DNA of 64,000 bases from Oscillospiraceae bacterium. Its GTDB lineage: Bacteria; Bacillota; Clostridia; Oscillospirales; Ruminococcaceae. Shown piece after piece: positions 17,706 to 28,017 of this stretch (the first letter of the stretch is position 1; each line of letters starts with the position of its first letter). Position numbers and translations under genes: made by a program. Below the pieces are notes generated by a model. The model saw only the letters and a list, made by a program, of their open reading frames with translations, did no database searches and was not told the origin of the DNA. The stretch is from positions 1 through 64,000 of the forward strand of contig WRBI01000004.1 of assembly GCA_009784625.1 (NCBI GenBank), read 5' to 3'.

Positions 17706-20006
17706 TCAGATGTCCCTTCCTGCGCGGCGCAGCAGGTCTTCGGCGCTTTCACAGAGCTCCTGCGCGGCCTCCGTGCTGACTGCCTCGGCTAAAATGCGCA
17801 GGGCGTTGCCTTTTTTTGTCGGTTTGATAAGAAGCACGCCGCGTTCTTCTTTGACCAGCACACCCTCGCCGATATGATCGGACCGCTCGCTGCTCAGCCC
17901 TTTTAGCAGAGCGGCGGGGTTGCCGGTTGTCTCCAGTGTGCGCACGCTCACTTCGAATGAAGTCAGCCCGTCCAGCAGGTTTTTGATCCCGCCCCGCTTG
18001 AGCGCCATGTTCAAAAAGATGACTGCCTGCATCAGCCCATCACGGCTCCACATCTGGGATCTGGCCAGTTTTCTGGCCTCCTGGTCGCTCTCGTCGGCCG
18101 GTGTGATCAAATAGCGCAAAACCTTGCGGCCCAGCCTCTTTGCCTGTTCGTCGATCATGCGGGGGGCATCAAAAGGCAATGCGACATCCTGACCGTGCTC
18201 CATCTCCCCGATCGCACAGGCAGCCAGAATGGTGTGGTGATGTATGCTGCCCGCGGCGGGGTCCCAAATCCGCAGCCGCTCGCCGCTTGTACTGAGCTCG
18301 ATCAGGACAGGGTTTTCGCCGCCGATATCACAACCCATTTTTTCGAGCGCCTTGCGCAGAACGGCCTGAGCCAGTTGGTTTTTGCTTTTGACCCTGACCG
18401 CGAGCCGGTCAAGCCCCCCCGGCGCAAAGCGAGTGAGCTGAGAGCGGTAAAGAGAGCAGACGCCGGACATCTCGACCAGCTCGCCAAACCGGTCGTGAGA
18501 GGCGCGGACAAACTCGCCCCGCGAAATAAGTGTCTGCACTTCCCGTTCGAGGGCGCGGGTGGCCGGCATTCCGCCCGAGTAAAACTGAATGGCCGCCCGG
18601 TCATCCCCGCGGACAAACGCGCCCAATTCGAAGTTGCAAAAACTGGCACAAAAGGCAAACTGTGCGCCAAAACCGGGGCCGAAGTCCATGACCTGTGCTC
18701 CGGTCGACTGAATCCCGGCCGCGAGCGCTTGTTTGATCACTTCCGCCCCCCGGCCTGGGCCGCAGCCAACCGCGATTTTGCCGCTTGGGTTTTTGCTGCC
18801 AAGCGCTGCGCCCACCCGCGCAGAGAACTCAGGGGTGAGCTCCACCCCGATCTGGCCGGAGATGCCGTTTTCATCAAACAGCCCGTGCAAACCGACAGAG
18901 AGCTTGACATGTTCGATCACACGGGCGCCGTCCTCAACCCGCTTATGGTTCCAAACTTTGACGCCGGGGGCAAGGGTCGCGCCCTCGCCGATCACCCCGC
19001 CCGCCCCGACCGTCGAGCCCTCAAACAACATGGCTCCCGCTTTGACGGACGCGCCTGCGCAGACCAGTGAGCCGGTCAGCCGCGCCCCCCGCCCGACTTG
19101 TCCGCCTTGCAGAACAATTCCCCCGCTGATCCGCGCCCCCCGGCCGATCACACAGCCGTCATCCAGTACGCTGCCCGCCTCGATGATCGCGTCGTCCTCA
19201 ACGGTCACATTCTTTCCGAAATAGACCGGGTGTGAAAGGCTGAACATCCGCTCAAACGCGCTTTGGCCGGGCAACTCGCGCGCGGGGATTTTGCACTGAA
19301 CTTTGCCGTATAACATATCCCGCTGGCATGATATATAGCTGTCAAGGTCGCCGATATCACACCAGTAGCCAGTCCCCTCCCAACAGTAAAGGGTTTCGCC
19401 TTTACGGAGCAAAAGCGGGAACAAGTCTTTGGCAAAATCAAACTTTGCCTCGGGTGGGATGAGCGCGAGTGCCCGCGCCGAAAGGATGTAGATCCCGGTG
19501 TTGGCCATATCGCTGACCGCCTGCGAAAAGGCCGGCTTTTCGATAAACCCGGCAATCCGCCCGGCTTCGTCCGCGTCGATCAGCCCGTATTCGCGCGGAT
19601 CGGCCACACGCTTGCCAAGAATGCTGACTGCCGCGCCGCTCTGCCTGTGCGCGGCGGCGAAAGCGGTCAGGTCAAAGTCGCACATTGCGTCCCCGCTGAT
19701 AATCAACAGGTCGTCGTCTTCCGGCCGGCAGGCGTTTTTGACGCTTCCGGCTGTCCCCAGGGGGGTGGTCTCTTCCACAAATTGCAGCTCAATCTCGCCG
19801 TATCGGCCATCCGGGAAGTGCTCGATGATCACCCTCGGCAGATACTGCAAGGTCAGGGCGGCCTCGCGTACTCCGTGCGCGGACAAAAGGTCGAGGATAT
19901 ATTCAAGAATCGGCCGGCCGCACAGCCGCGCCATCGGTTTTGGGAGATCGCAAGTGAGCGGCCGCAGCCGACTGCCCTCGCCGCCCGCCATGATGATCGC
20001 TTTCAC
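17706..20006 (-). CDS. Fused sugar-1-phosphate nucleotidyltransferase / degenerate phosphomannomutase-like protein
   Basis: The 766-residue protein has three parts. Residues 1-235 are a nucleotidyltransferase with MAGGEGSRLRPLT and PKPMARL. Residues 255-370 are left-handed beta-helix hexapeptides (for example GSVLDDGCVIGRGARISGG). Residues 385-766 match phosphomannomutase/phosphoglucomutase. The mutase active-site loop TASHNP is absent: the corresponding region reads FVRGDDRAAIQFYSGG, so phosphoryl transfer is unlikely. Close relatives are usually named mannose-1-phosphate guanylyltransferase fusions. The substrate is not certain, and a role in surface glycan precursor supply is inferred. The start is GTG 20006 after GAGGGG. 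Confidence 0.8.
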   Translation of the reverse strand: MKAIIMAGGEGSRLRPLTCDLPKPMARLCGRPILEYILDLLSAHGVREAALTLQYLPRVIIEHFPDGRYGEIELQFVEETTPLGTAGSVKNACRPEDDDLLIISGDAMCDFDLTAFAAAHRQSGAAVSILGKRVADPREYGLIDADEAGRIAGFIEKPAFSQAVSDMANTGIYILSARALALIPPEAKFDFAKDLFPLLLRKGETLYCWEGTGYWCDIGDLDSYISCQRDMLYGKVQCKIPARELPGQSAFERMFSLSHPVYFGKNVTVEDDAIIEAGSVLDDGCVIGRGARISGGIVLQGGQVGRGARLTGSLVCAGASVKAGAMLFEGSTVGAGGVIGEGATLAPGVKVWNHKRVEDGARVIEHVKLSVGLHGLFDENGISGQIGVELTPEFSARVGAALGSKNPSGKIAVGCGPGRGAEVIKQALAAGIQSTGAQVMDFGPGFGAQFAFCASFCNFELGAFVRGDDRAAIQFYSGGMPATRALEREVQTLISRGEFVRASHDRFGELVEMSGVCSLYRSQLTRFAPGGLDRLAVRVKSKNQLAQAVLRKALEKMGCDIGGENPVLIELSTSGERLRIWDPAAGSIHHHTILAACAIGEMEHGQDVALPFDAPRMIDEQAKRLGRKVLRYLITPADESDQEARKLARSQMWSRDGLMQAVIFLNMALKRGGIKNLLDGLTSFEVSVRTLETTGNPAALLKGLSSERSDHIGEGVLVKEERGVLLIKPTKKGNALRILAEAVSTEAAQELCESAEDLLRRAGRDI

Positions 20007-20202
20007 TGCCCCTTACCCCTCTCATTTATCTAAGATTTGCTATAATATGATTATGGTCGGATTTCTTGGCTTTAGTCGTGTGCTGATGAAATTTCGGGTC
20101 TTAGTGACGAAATCAGCCGCACAACCGCCATGGCAAGATAAATGAAAATAACGCTCATATACATGTTTTTTTAGCGGATTCATTTAATTTGCAACTTGAC
20201 GC

Positions 20203-21644
<1,442 letters not shown>

Positions 21645-21658
21645 CCGCCGAAAACAGA

Positions 21659-21688
21659 AAAACACCGCCTGATGACAGGCGGTGTTTT
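21659..21688. terminator. Bidirectional terminator between gdhA and the PNTG gene
   Basis: AAAACACCGCCTG (21659-21671), loop ATGA, CAGGCGGTGTTTT (21676-21688). It serves gdhA and the convergent gene ending at 21701. Confidence 0.85.
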
Positions 21689-21700
21689 CGCGTCTTTAGA

Positions 21701-22138
21701 TTATTTCACGCCAGCCCTTCGGCGGATGAACAGCAGCGCAGATGCCAGCAGTGAGATTGCCCCGAACATCGCGGCCGGCGATGAAGCGTACCCGGTGTTG
21801 GGCGCCGGGACAAACGGTGTCTCGATTTCCTCTTGAATCGGCTGTGCCTGCGGCTGGTTTTCAGGTGTTTCCAGCCGGGGGATTCTCTGTTCGCCATTCA
21901 CAGCAGGCGCGTTGCGAAAGTCGGTGGCCAGGCTGCTGCCCTCTACCAGATAGTCTGCGCCATACTCGCCGCTGTAATTATTGAGCGGGGTAGAGCGGGC
22001 TTGTGGGGCATCATGGATTTGCTCCTCAAGCGGGATGGCGTCTTGGTAATCCTCAGACCCCGAGACCGTCAAGGCCATCACAGACCCGGCCAGGGCCAAG
22101 GCCAGCGCGAACACAAAAATTTTCCGCATTGTTTTCAT
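21701..22138 (-). CDS. Secreted surface protein with a PNTG-type wall-sorting tail
   Basis: This 145-residue protein has a signal peptide (residues 1-28), a polar Pro/Glu/Asn-rich middle without a recognisable fold, and a C-terminus made of PNTGY, a hydrophobic stretch of about 18 residues and RRRAGVK. This three-part tail matches sortase substrates, with PNTG in place of LPxTG. No sortase gene lies in the window. ATG 22138 is preferred because GGAAGG stands eight to nine bases upstream. The function is unknown. Confidence 0.65.
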   Translation of the reverse strand: MKTMRKIFVFALALALAGSVMALTVSGSEDYQDAIPLEEQIHDAPQARSTPLNNYSGEYGADYLVEGSSLATDFRNAPAVNGEQRIPRLETPENQPQAQPIQEEIETPFVPAPNTGYASSPAAMFGAISLLASALLFIRRRAGVK

Positions 22139-22334
22139 ACGTTCACCTTCCGTCATAATATTTGGATACGTTCGCTACTAATTTTTCCATAAATCACCGA
22201 GTTATGAAAGTAAATATCTGGAAAAGTGTGGCGCACGGCCGAATAACACACCAAGTCGGCGCAATAATAAAGCGTGATACAGATGGTCGTTCCACTCTAA
22301 ATTCAACCCGCCCTAGAGTAAGGAGGGATGCCGC

Positions 22335-23018
22335 GTGACTGTGCCGGTGATTCGCACACTGATATTGTATCTGATCATTGTGATTGCCCTGCGGATAATG
22401 GGCAAGCGCCAGGTCGGGGAGCTTCAGCCGTCCGAGCTTGTGGTTACCATCATGATCTCGAATATTGCTACCCTTTCGATTGAGGACACCAATATCCCGC
22501 TGCTGGGAAGTATTTTGCCCATCTTTGTGCTGGTCAGCTGTCAGGTGCTTGAATCGTTCGCCGGACTTAAGAGCCGGCTGGTGCGCAGGCTGTTTTCAGG
22601 CAGCCCGCGGATTATCATCCGGGATGGGGTGCTTGACCAAAAGGAGCTTAAAAACTTGCGCTGGTCGATTGACGACCTCAACGAACAGCTCAGGCAGGGC
22701 GGGATTTTTGACATACGTGAAGTCGGTTACGCGGTGGTCGAGACAACCGGGGCGCTGAGCGCCTACCAAAAGTTTGACGCCAGGCCGGCCAGCGCGAACA
22801 TGCTAAACATCCCGGCAAACGGCGAACCGGATGTTCCGCCGATGACCGTGATCGCCGACGGCAAGCTGGACGTTCACGCGCTGGCCTTTTTAAATTTGCG
22901 CCGTGAGTGGCTGGACGGCGTTTTGGCCGAGCGTGAGCTACGCGTCGCGCAAATCTTCTTAATGGTGGCGGACCGCCGGGCCGGCTACACCATCATTGAA
23001 AAGGGGGCGGGGCGGTGA
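22335..23018 (+). CDS. DUF421 (YetF-like) membrane protein
   Basis: This 227-residue protein has three N-terminal membrane helices (to about residue 75), including the family motif ALRIMGKRQVGELQPSELV. A cytoplasmic DUF421 domain follows, with PRIIIRDGVLD and LNEQLRQGGIFDIREVGYAVVE. YetF-like proteins occur in spore formers and in general stress sets; the biochemical role is unknown. GTG 22335 follows AAGGAGGG. It overlaps the DUF4363 gene by four bases, a common pairing. Confidence 0.88.
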   Translation: MTVPVIRTLILYLIIVIALRIMGKRQVGELQPSELVVTIMISNIATLSIEDTNIPLLGSILPIFVLVSCQVLESFAGLKSRLVRRLFSGSPRIIIRDGVLDQKELKNLRWSIDDLNEQLRQGGIFDIREVGYAVVETTGALSAYQKFDARPASANMLNIPANGEPDVPPMTVIADGKLDVHALAFLNLRREWLDGVLAERELRVAQIFLMVADRRAGYTIIEKGAGR

Positions 23019-23425
23019 AGCGGCTGGTGATTGTGCTCTTTATTTTAGCCGGAATCATCGCGGTTTGCCTTTACTCCCTTCACCGGGTGGGCGAGGTCAA
23101 GGCGCGGATACACGCGTATGGCGATACACTTTCGACCGCAATCAAAGAAGAAGACGGGGACGCCGCCCGCCGGGCAGCTACAGCTCTGGCCGAGTACTGG
23201 CAGGAAGAGCAGCAGTGGATGATCGTATTTTTCCGCCATGTTGAGGTGGACAGCATCTCGAGCGCGGTGGCCAGGCTGACCGCCTTCGCGGACGCGGAAG
23301 AATACAGTGACCTGGACGCCGAGCTGCGGACCATTCTCTGGCAGATTGACCACATCTGGCGCTCAGAGCAGGTTCGGGTTAGAAGTATATTGTATTTTGC
23401 GCCAATAAGTGGTAGAGTAGAGTGA
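23015..23425 (+). CDS. DUF4363 family protein
   Basis: This 136-residue protein has one N-terminal membrane helix (residues 4-20) and an extracytoplasmic all-helical domain ending in LRTILWQIDHIWRSE. This layout, together with the preceding DUF421 gene, identifies DUF4363. The start overlaps the DUF421 stop (GTGA), so the two are translated together and probably work together at the membrane. Confidence 0.75.
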   Translation: MKRLVIVLFILAGIIAVCLYSLHRVGEVKARIHAYGDTLSTAIKEEDGDAARRAATALAEYWQEEQQWMIVFFRHVEVDSISSAVARLTAFADAEEYSDLDAELRTILWQIDHIWRSEQVRVRSILYFAPISGRVE

Positions 23426-23448
23426 GAATATATTCACTGAGGTGTGAG

Positions 23449-24219
23449 ATGAAAGTGCTAAGCCGCACCATTTGTTTGGTCTTGCTCTGTGCCCTCCTTT
23501 TAGGGGGCCTGCCTGCTTTGCCCGCTCCCCAAGCGGATTCTTTTGTGGTTGATCTCACAAACTCGCTTTCAGAGGATCACATAGACCGGATGCTCTACGT
23601 CTCTCAAGATTTGCAGGCGCGAACCGGTTTTGAGCTTTGGGTAATGACTGCCTTTCGGAAAGACAGTCTGGCCATCTTTGTCGAGGGGCAGGGGATACTG
23701 CTTCTCTACACAGTCGAGCCGCTGGCCGGGACTTTGTATCTCGGCGAGGATTTGCGCCTATGGTTTGATGATGAAACAATTGCTGAGTTTGAGGCCGATG
23801 TGCTCGCGTCAATCCATGCGGCCGGCCCTTCACCGGGAATGATGAACGGCTACGGTGCGCTGGCCCGGTACCTGTATCAAATCGCCGGAGTTGAGAAGGG
23901 GGGCGAGATCGAAGCCCTGCTGACCATCCACACGGCCGGAGAGGGCGGGGGTGGGCCGGGTCCGATTGCTCCAATCATAATCTTTATGATGGTCGCCGTC
24001 ATCGGTTGGAGCCTGCTGGTCGCTTCACGCAATCGAAAGCGGCTCAAAGAGTGGAAAGTCAAGAGCTACGCCGGCCATGTGAGTACCCGCCGGGACGAAG
24101 ATAAGCCCAGTCAGAACGACCATCACAGCTACCCGCCTTTTCACGCAGACGCCGAGCTCGAAGTTTACCCGGAAGAACAAGATGTCTTTGTAGACGACAA
24201 AGAAGAGAAGAAAAAATAG
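23449..24219 (+). CDS. Secreted, membrane-anchored TPM-domain protein
   Basis: This 256-residue protein has a signal peptide (residues 1-28) and a TPM-like domain beginning VVDLTNSLSEDHIDRML and continuing with TGFELWVMT. A Gly-rich linker is followed by a membrane helix (about 182-202) and a charged cytoplasmic tail rich in Asp, Glu and His. Many TPM proteins have membrane or surface maintenance roles, and some have phosphatase activity. The domain match is by pattern and is moderate. ATG 23449 follows GAGGTG. Confidence 0.6.
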   Translation: MKVLSRTICLVLLCALLLGGLPALPAPQADSFVVDLTNSLSEDHIDRMLYVSQDLQARTGFELWVMTAFRKDSLAIFVEGQGILLLYTVEPLAGTLYLGEDLRLWFDDETIAEFEADVLASIHAAGPSPGMMNGYGALARYLYQIAGVEKGGEIEALLTIHTAGEGGGGPGPIAPIIIFMMVAVIGWSLLVASRNRKRLKEWKVKSYAGHVSTRRDEDKPSQNDHHSYPPFHADAELEVYPEEQDVFVDDKEEKKK

Positions 24220-24230
24220 CGGGCGACGTA

Positions 24231-24355
24231 AAGAACTTGCGGTCAATACTCAAAACCCCGGGCCGGCGATTTTACGCTATGCTTCGCCAATTTTCTTGCC
24301 TGGCGAAAAAGCCGCTTCGGCTCGGGGCATTTCGCGTTATTGACCACAGGCTCTA
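24231..24355. mobile_element. MITE-like element C, short copy (125 bp)
   Basis: The left end AAGAACTTGCGGTCAATA and the right end TATTGACCACAGGCTCTAA are imperfect inverted repeats. The interior TTCTTGCCTGGCGAAA and GCCGCTTCGGCTCG is shared with the copy at 38895-39049. The right end abuts the recG ribosome site. Confidence 0.65.
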
Positions 24356-24375
24356 AGTTACACAGGAGGGATCCT

Positions 24376-26418
24376 TTGAAGCCGACTCCCTTTACAGACA
24401 TACAGTACCTCAAAGGGGTGGGCGAGAAGAGGGCCGCCCTTTACCGCAAGCTGGGAGTAGAGACCATTGGGGATTTACTCTACCACTTTCCGCGGGGATA
24501 TGTCGACCTGCGCGCGCCTTACACCATCCGCGAGGCCCCGATTTTTGAGGTATGCCCGATCAAGGCAACCCTTACTCGAAAATCACCCGAACAGCGAATC
24601 CGCAAAGGACTCAGCATCTTTAAGCTTTTGGCCGAAGATGAGACCGGCGAGATTGAGATCACTTTGTTCAACTGCAGGTATACAGTCGACGCGCTCAAAG
24701 CTGATACGGCCTATATCTTTTACGGCAAGCCGGGCGGTTCATTTTTGCGCAGGGAGATGAGCGCGCCCGACATTTACCCGGCGGCATCCGACGCCCGAAT
24801 TCTTCCTGTATACCCCCAGACGGCGGGGCTTTCCAGCCGGATGATCGGCCGCGGGGTAGCCCAGGCATTTGAGAGTCTGGGCGGTCTGCCCGACGTCATT
24901 CCGCCCGGGGTTCGCGAAAGTGAAAACCTGCCCGAAATGGATGCCGCTTTGCGGGAAATTCACTTTCCGCAAGATTTGACGCAGGCGAAAGCGGCCCGTG
25001 AGCGCTTTGTGTTTGAGGAGCTGCTCTCGCTTTGCTGTGCGCTTGAAATCACACACACGGGACACAAAAAGGCAAAGGTTCGACCAATGGCGAAAACAGA
25101 CCTTGCGCCCTTTTACGCGTCCCTGCCATTCGAACCCACCAGAGCACAGGTGCGGTGTATCGATGAGGCGATCGCCGACATGACCGGTGAAACCCCGATG
25201 AACCGCCTGATTCAAGGGGATGTCGGGTCGGGCAAGACGCTGATCGCGGTTGCGCTTGCCTATATGGCCGCCAAAAACGGCAGACAGGCGGCGGTGATGG
25301 CGCCGACCTCTATCCTGGCCGAGCAGCATTGCGAGACCATCAGCAAAATGCTGGAGCCTTTCGGCCTGCGAGTCGATCTGCTGACCGGCGGGACAACGTC
25401 TGTCAAGCGCAAAAAAATCTATGCCGATCTGGCAGATGGCAAGATCGATGTGATGGTCGGCACACATGCCCTGCTTTCAGACGGAGTGGCCTTTGCGCGG
25501 CTCGGGCTGGTGGTCACCGATGAGCAGCACCGATTTGGGGTGGCCCAGCGGGTTAAGCTGAGCGAAAAACGCGAACATACACACACGCTGGTCATGTCGG
25601 CCACGCCTATCCCGCGCACGCTTGCGCTGATCATCTACGGCGACCTCTCGCTTTCCCGGCTGGACGAGAAGCCGCCCGGCCGCACTCCGGTTGAGACCTT
25701 GCTCATAGACGGCGGAAAGCGGGCGCGCGCCATCGGGTTTTTGCGCAAAGCCCTGGAGAAAGGTGAGCAGGCCTATATCGTTTGTCCGCTGGTTGAACAG
25801 GGTGAGGCCGACTTGGGTCTTCGCCCGGCCACCGAATATGCCAAAGCCCTGGCCGAAAAGGAGCTCAAAGGCTACCGGGTCGGTCTTTTGCACGGCCGGA
25901 TGAAGGCGAAGGAAAAAGAAGAGACCATGCGCAAATTTAAAAGCGGTGAGATACAGGCGCTGGTCTCGACAACGGTGGTCGAGGTGGGGGTGGACGTTCC
26001 CGCCGCCACCATCATCATGATTGAAAATGCTGAGCGCTTCGGCCTCAGCCAGCTGCATCAATTGCGGGGGCGGGTTGGCCGCGGCAAGGACAAGAGCTGG
26101 TGTATCCTGGTTTCGGACAGCAAAGACCCGAATACCCGAAGCCGGCTGGGGGCGATGAAAGATCACGCGGACGGCTTTGAGATCGCAGATGTTGACTTGC
26201 AAATTCGCGGGCCGGGGGACTTTTTCGGCTACCGGCAGCACGGCCTGCCTACCCTGCGGGTGGCCGACCTGGCCGACGATATCTCGGTTATGCAAAGGGC
26301 ACAAGCGCGGGCCCGCGCACTGCTGGCAGCAGACCCGGATCTTTCCCGGGAAGAACACAGGCCGCTGGCCGGGCGGGTGGGGGATCTTTTACAAAAAGTT
26401 GGTGAGCGGCCAAACTAA
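24376..26418 (+). CDS. recG: ATP-dependent DNA helicase RecG
   Basis: The 680-residue helicase drives branch migration and regression of stalled forks. The N-terminal wedge/OB domain starts LKGVGEKRAALYRKLG. The helicase core has GDVGSGKTLIA (Walker A), the DEQH box in VVTDEQHRFGVAQR, MSATPIPRTLAL and QLRGRVGRG. The C-terminal domain has the RGPGDFFGYRQHG segment typical of RecG. TTG 24376, after AGGAGGG, is the best start; the frame continues 12 codons upstream into the MITE-like element. The length is normal. Confidence 0.96.
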   Translation: MKPTPFTDIQYLKGVGEKRAALYRKLGVETIGDLLYHFPRGYVDLRAPYTIREAPIFEVCPIKATLTRKSPEQRIRKGLSIFKLLAEDETGEIEITLFNCRYTVDALKADTAYIFYGKPGGSFLRREMSAPDIYPAASDARILPVYPQTAGLSSRMIGRGVAQAFESLGGLPDVIPPGVRESENLPEMDAALREIHFPQDLTQAKAARERFVFEELLSLCCALEITHTGHKKAKVRPMAKTDLAPFYASLPFEPTRAQVRCIDEAIADMTGETPMNRLIQGDVGSGKTLIAVALAYMAAKNGRQAAVMAPTSILAEQHCETISKMLEPFGLRVDLLTGGTTSVKRKKIYADLADGKIDVMVGTHALLSDGVAFARLGLVVTDEQHRFGVAQRVKLSEKREHTHTLVMSATPIPRTLALIIYGDLSLSRLDEKPPGRTPVETLLIDGGKRARAIGFLRKALEKGEQAYIVCPLVEQGEADLGLRPATEYAKALAEKELKGYRVGLLHGRMKAKEKEETMRKFKSGEIQALVSTTVVEVGVDVPAATIIMIENAERFGLSQLHQLRGRVGRGKDKSWCILVSDSKDPNTRSRLGAMKDHADGFEIADVDLQIRGPGDFFGYRQHGLPTLRVADLADDISVMQRAQARARALLAADPDLSREEHRPLAGRVGDLLQKVGERPN

Positions 26419-26525
26419 GACCGGCGCGCATCGGTTTTGGTGTGGGCAAAAATGCAAATATCGCTATTGACAGTTTGTCTGATTGCTGGTATAATTACCA
26501 CTGGTTGTTCGCGCAAGCGGGCCAT

Positions 26526-26611
26526 GCAGATGTGGTGGAACTGGCAGACACGCTATCTTGAGGGGGTAGTGGGCTACGCCCGTGCGAGTTCGAGTCTCGC
26601 CATCTGCACCA
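26526..26611 (+). tRNA. tRNA-Leu (anticodon GAG)
   Basis: The 86-nt class II tRNA has the CCA end encoded. The acceptor arm GCAGATG pairs with CATCTGC. The anticodon stem CTATC/GGTAG closes a 7-nt loop with GAG at 26560-26562. The long variable arm and the GTTCGAGTC T-loop are typical of leucine tRNA. It reads CUC and CUU. Confidence 0.93.
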
Positions 26612-26618
26612 CCCATAT

Positions 26619-26650
26619 AACAAGCCCGCGCTAGAAATGGCGTGGGCTTT
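26619..26650 (+). terminator. Terminator of the tRNA gene
   Basis: AAGCCCGCGC, loop of about six bases, GCGTGGGCTTT, followed by a T-rich stretch. One bulge interrupts the stem. Confidence 0.6.
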
Positions 26651-26664
26651 GGGTTTGTTTCGAA

Positions 26665-26850
26665 TAGGATAGGCGGCGTAGCCGCCACAGCAACCAGCGA
26701 AGCGGGCTTGCTGGAATGCGCAGCGGTGCGTTTCATTGCGGGCTTGGGTGCAACCCAGCAAGCTGGATTCGGCAAGCCGAATCAATTGCTTGCTGCGATG
26801 AAATCGGCGAGTTTGACTGCGGGATTTGTGGTGTGGTAGAATGTGCTTAT
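26665..26850. repeat. Hairpin-rich non-coding stretch after tRNA-Leu
   Basis: Several perfect mini-palindromes occur: GGCGGC-GTA-GCCGCC (26672-26686) and ATTCGGC-AA-GCCGAAT (26767-26782), plus GCGCAGCGGTGCG-like motifs. No gene is seen. The style resembles the hairpins inside the TTGACA-rich repeats. Confidence 0.4.
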
Positions 26851-26900
26851 TCATTGTACTATTGAGCCTATCGGCGAAGTGATATTTGGGAGGGCGTGGA

Positions 26901-27236
26901 GTGACAATTGAATTGACGCAAGGAGAAATTATCAGTATCGCGTTAGCCGTTATCGGAATCGTAGTTGGCATAATCGGATGCTTACAGCTAAAAGCCGTAA
27001 ACAGAATAAAGAACACGGCGACCAGTAGTGGCTCTGGGCAGATTCAGCAAGGACAAACTATTAACAATATTATCGAAAACAAGGTAGATGAGGAGTTGAA
27101 AAAAGCAGTTGCAGAGCTTCGTCAGGAAGCCGGCAAGCTAAAGGCAGAGGTGGCTTTGCAAAGGGAAGATTTGGATGCGCAAAGGCCATATTTTGAAGGG
27201 AACACGATTGTATTCGGCCGTAGGGAAAAACCTTAG
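26901..27236 (+). CDS. Small membrane protein with coiled-coil tail
   Basis: This 111-residue protein is not recognised as a named family. The N-terminus has one membrane helix (about residues 8-30). A Ser/Gly/Gln linker follows, then a charged coiled coil (about 60-95) with repeats such as ELKKAVAELRQEAGKLKAEVALQ. GTG 26901 follows GGAGGGCG at good spacing. It stands alone next to tRNA-Leu and its codon use is more AT-rich than its neighbours, so a late arrival is possible. Confidence 0.55.
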   Translation: MTIELTQGEIISIALAVIGIVVGIIGCLQLKAVNRIKNTATSSGSGQIQQGQTINNIIENKVDEELKKAVAELRQEAGKLKAEVALQREDLDAQRPYFEGNTIVFGRREKP

Positions 27237-27330
27237 AAAACTGAAAAGAGTTGAACAAACCCGCGAAAAATCCCATGATAATAAGGAAATTCAAGATGTG
27301 TCGTAATTATACCATAAGGGCAAACCATTA

Positions 27331-27382
27331 AAATCCGAACTTATCCCGACAGACCTTTTCTGTTGGCGATGGGTTCGGATTT
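27331..27382 (-). terminator. Terminator-like hairpin at the end of the B12 gene cluster
   Basis: AAATCCGAAC (27331-27340) pairs with GTTCGGATTT (27373-27382). T-rich sequence lies on the outer side on both strands. It may end the minus-strand B12 unit that stops at 27502, or the plus-strand gene ending at 27236. Confidence 0.5.
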
Positions 27383-27501
27383 GTGTTTTATCCGGTGAAC
27401 TGCCAATCAGCGGCGAAATGGCCGGCGGCCACACGAAGAGATCGCCGAAAGGCAGCGCTTTGGCGCCAGGGGAGTGAAGACTTTGAGCGATATAACAAAA
27501 G

Positions 27502-28014
27502 TCAACTCGGCAGCAGTGTGCCGCCAATTGTTATGGTTCCTGCGCTGAAGAAGCTCTCCGGCTCGAGCGCGTAAATGTGCACTCTTACCGCAATGGCTTC
27601 GTTTGCCGGCCTTGTTTGTGGATAAAAGCCGGCCAGATACTCGCCTGGGCGAAGCAGACCGCTTCTGTACAGTATTCTGCCATCAAGATCAATGACTTCA
27701 CACATCAGATATACTTCGTTTTCGGGTAAATTTGTGAGGTAAATTTGCAGTGAGCCGTCTTGTTGTTGATAGAGGGCGCTTGCGATCATAAACGAAAAGT
27801 TGTGGGCGTCAAGCGCCACATGCCCAATGCTTTCCGCCGGCTGAGGGATGCCGCGCACAGCCCTTGGTTCAAAAGGCGGCGGTGTGTACTGCGGCCGATA
27901 TGCAAGCGCGAACAAAACGGATGCCACCAGCGCCGCTGTCAAAAGGACATATGCTGTTTTCATGACCTGTTTTCGCGCGGAGTGTGTGCTGACGCGGGTA
28001 GGCTGTGTTCTCAA
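27502..28014 (-). CDS. Small membrane-anchored extracytoplasmic protein of the B12 locus
   Basis: The protein has 170 residues from TTG 28014, or 153 from ATG 27963. A single membrane helix (about 20-38) is followed by an outside beta-rich domain with VYLMCEVIDLDGRILYRSGLLRPGEYLAGF and a strand-rich end. The domain resembles in pattern the C-terminal part of the preceding 542-residue protein (PPGQ/RPGE turn, then strands), so the two may share a fold. It is the last gene of the second riboswitch-led unit, 3 bp after its neighbour. The function is unknown. Confidence 0.6.
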   Translation of the reverse strand: MRTQPTRVSTHSARKQVMKTAYVLLTAALVASVLFALAYRPQYTPPPFEPRAVRGIPQPAESIGHVALDAHNFSFMIASALYQQQDGSLQIYLTNLPENEVYLMCEVIDLDGRILYRSGLLRPGEYLAGFYPQTRPANEAIAVRVHIYALEPESFFSAGTITIGGTLLPS

Positions 28015-28017
28015 ATC

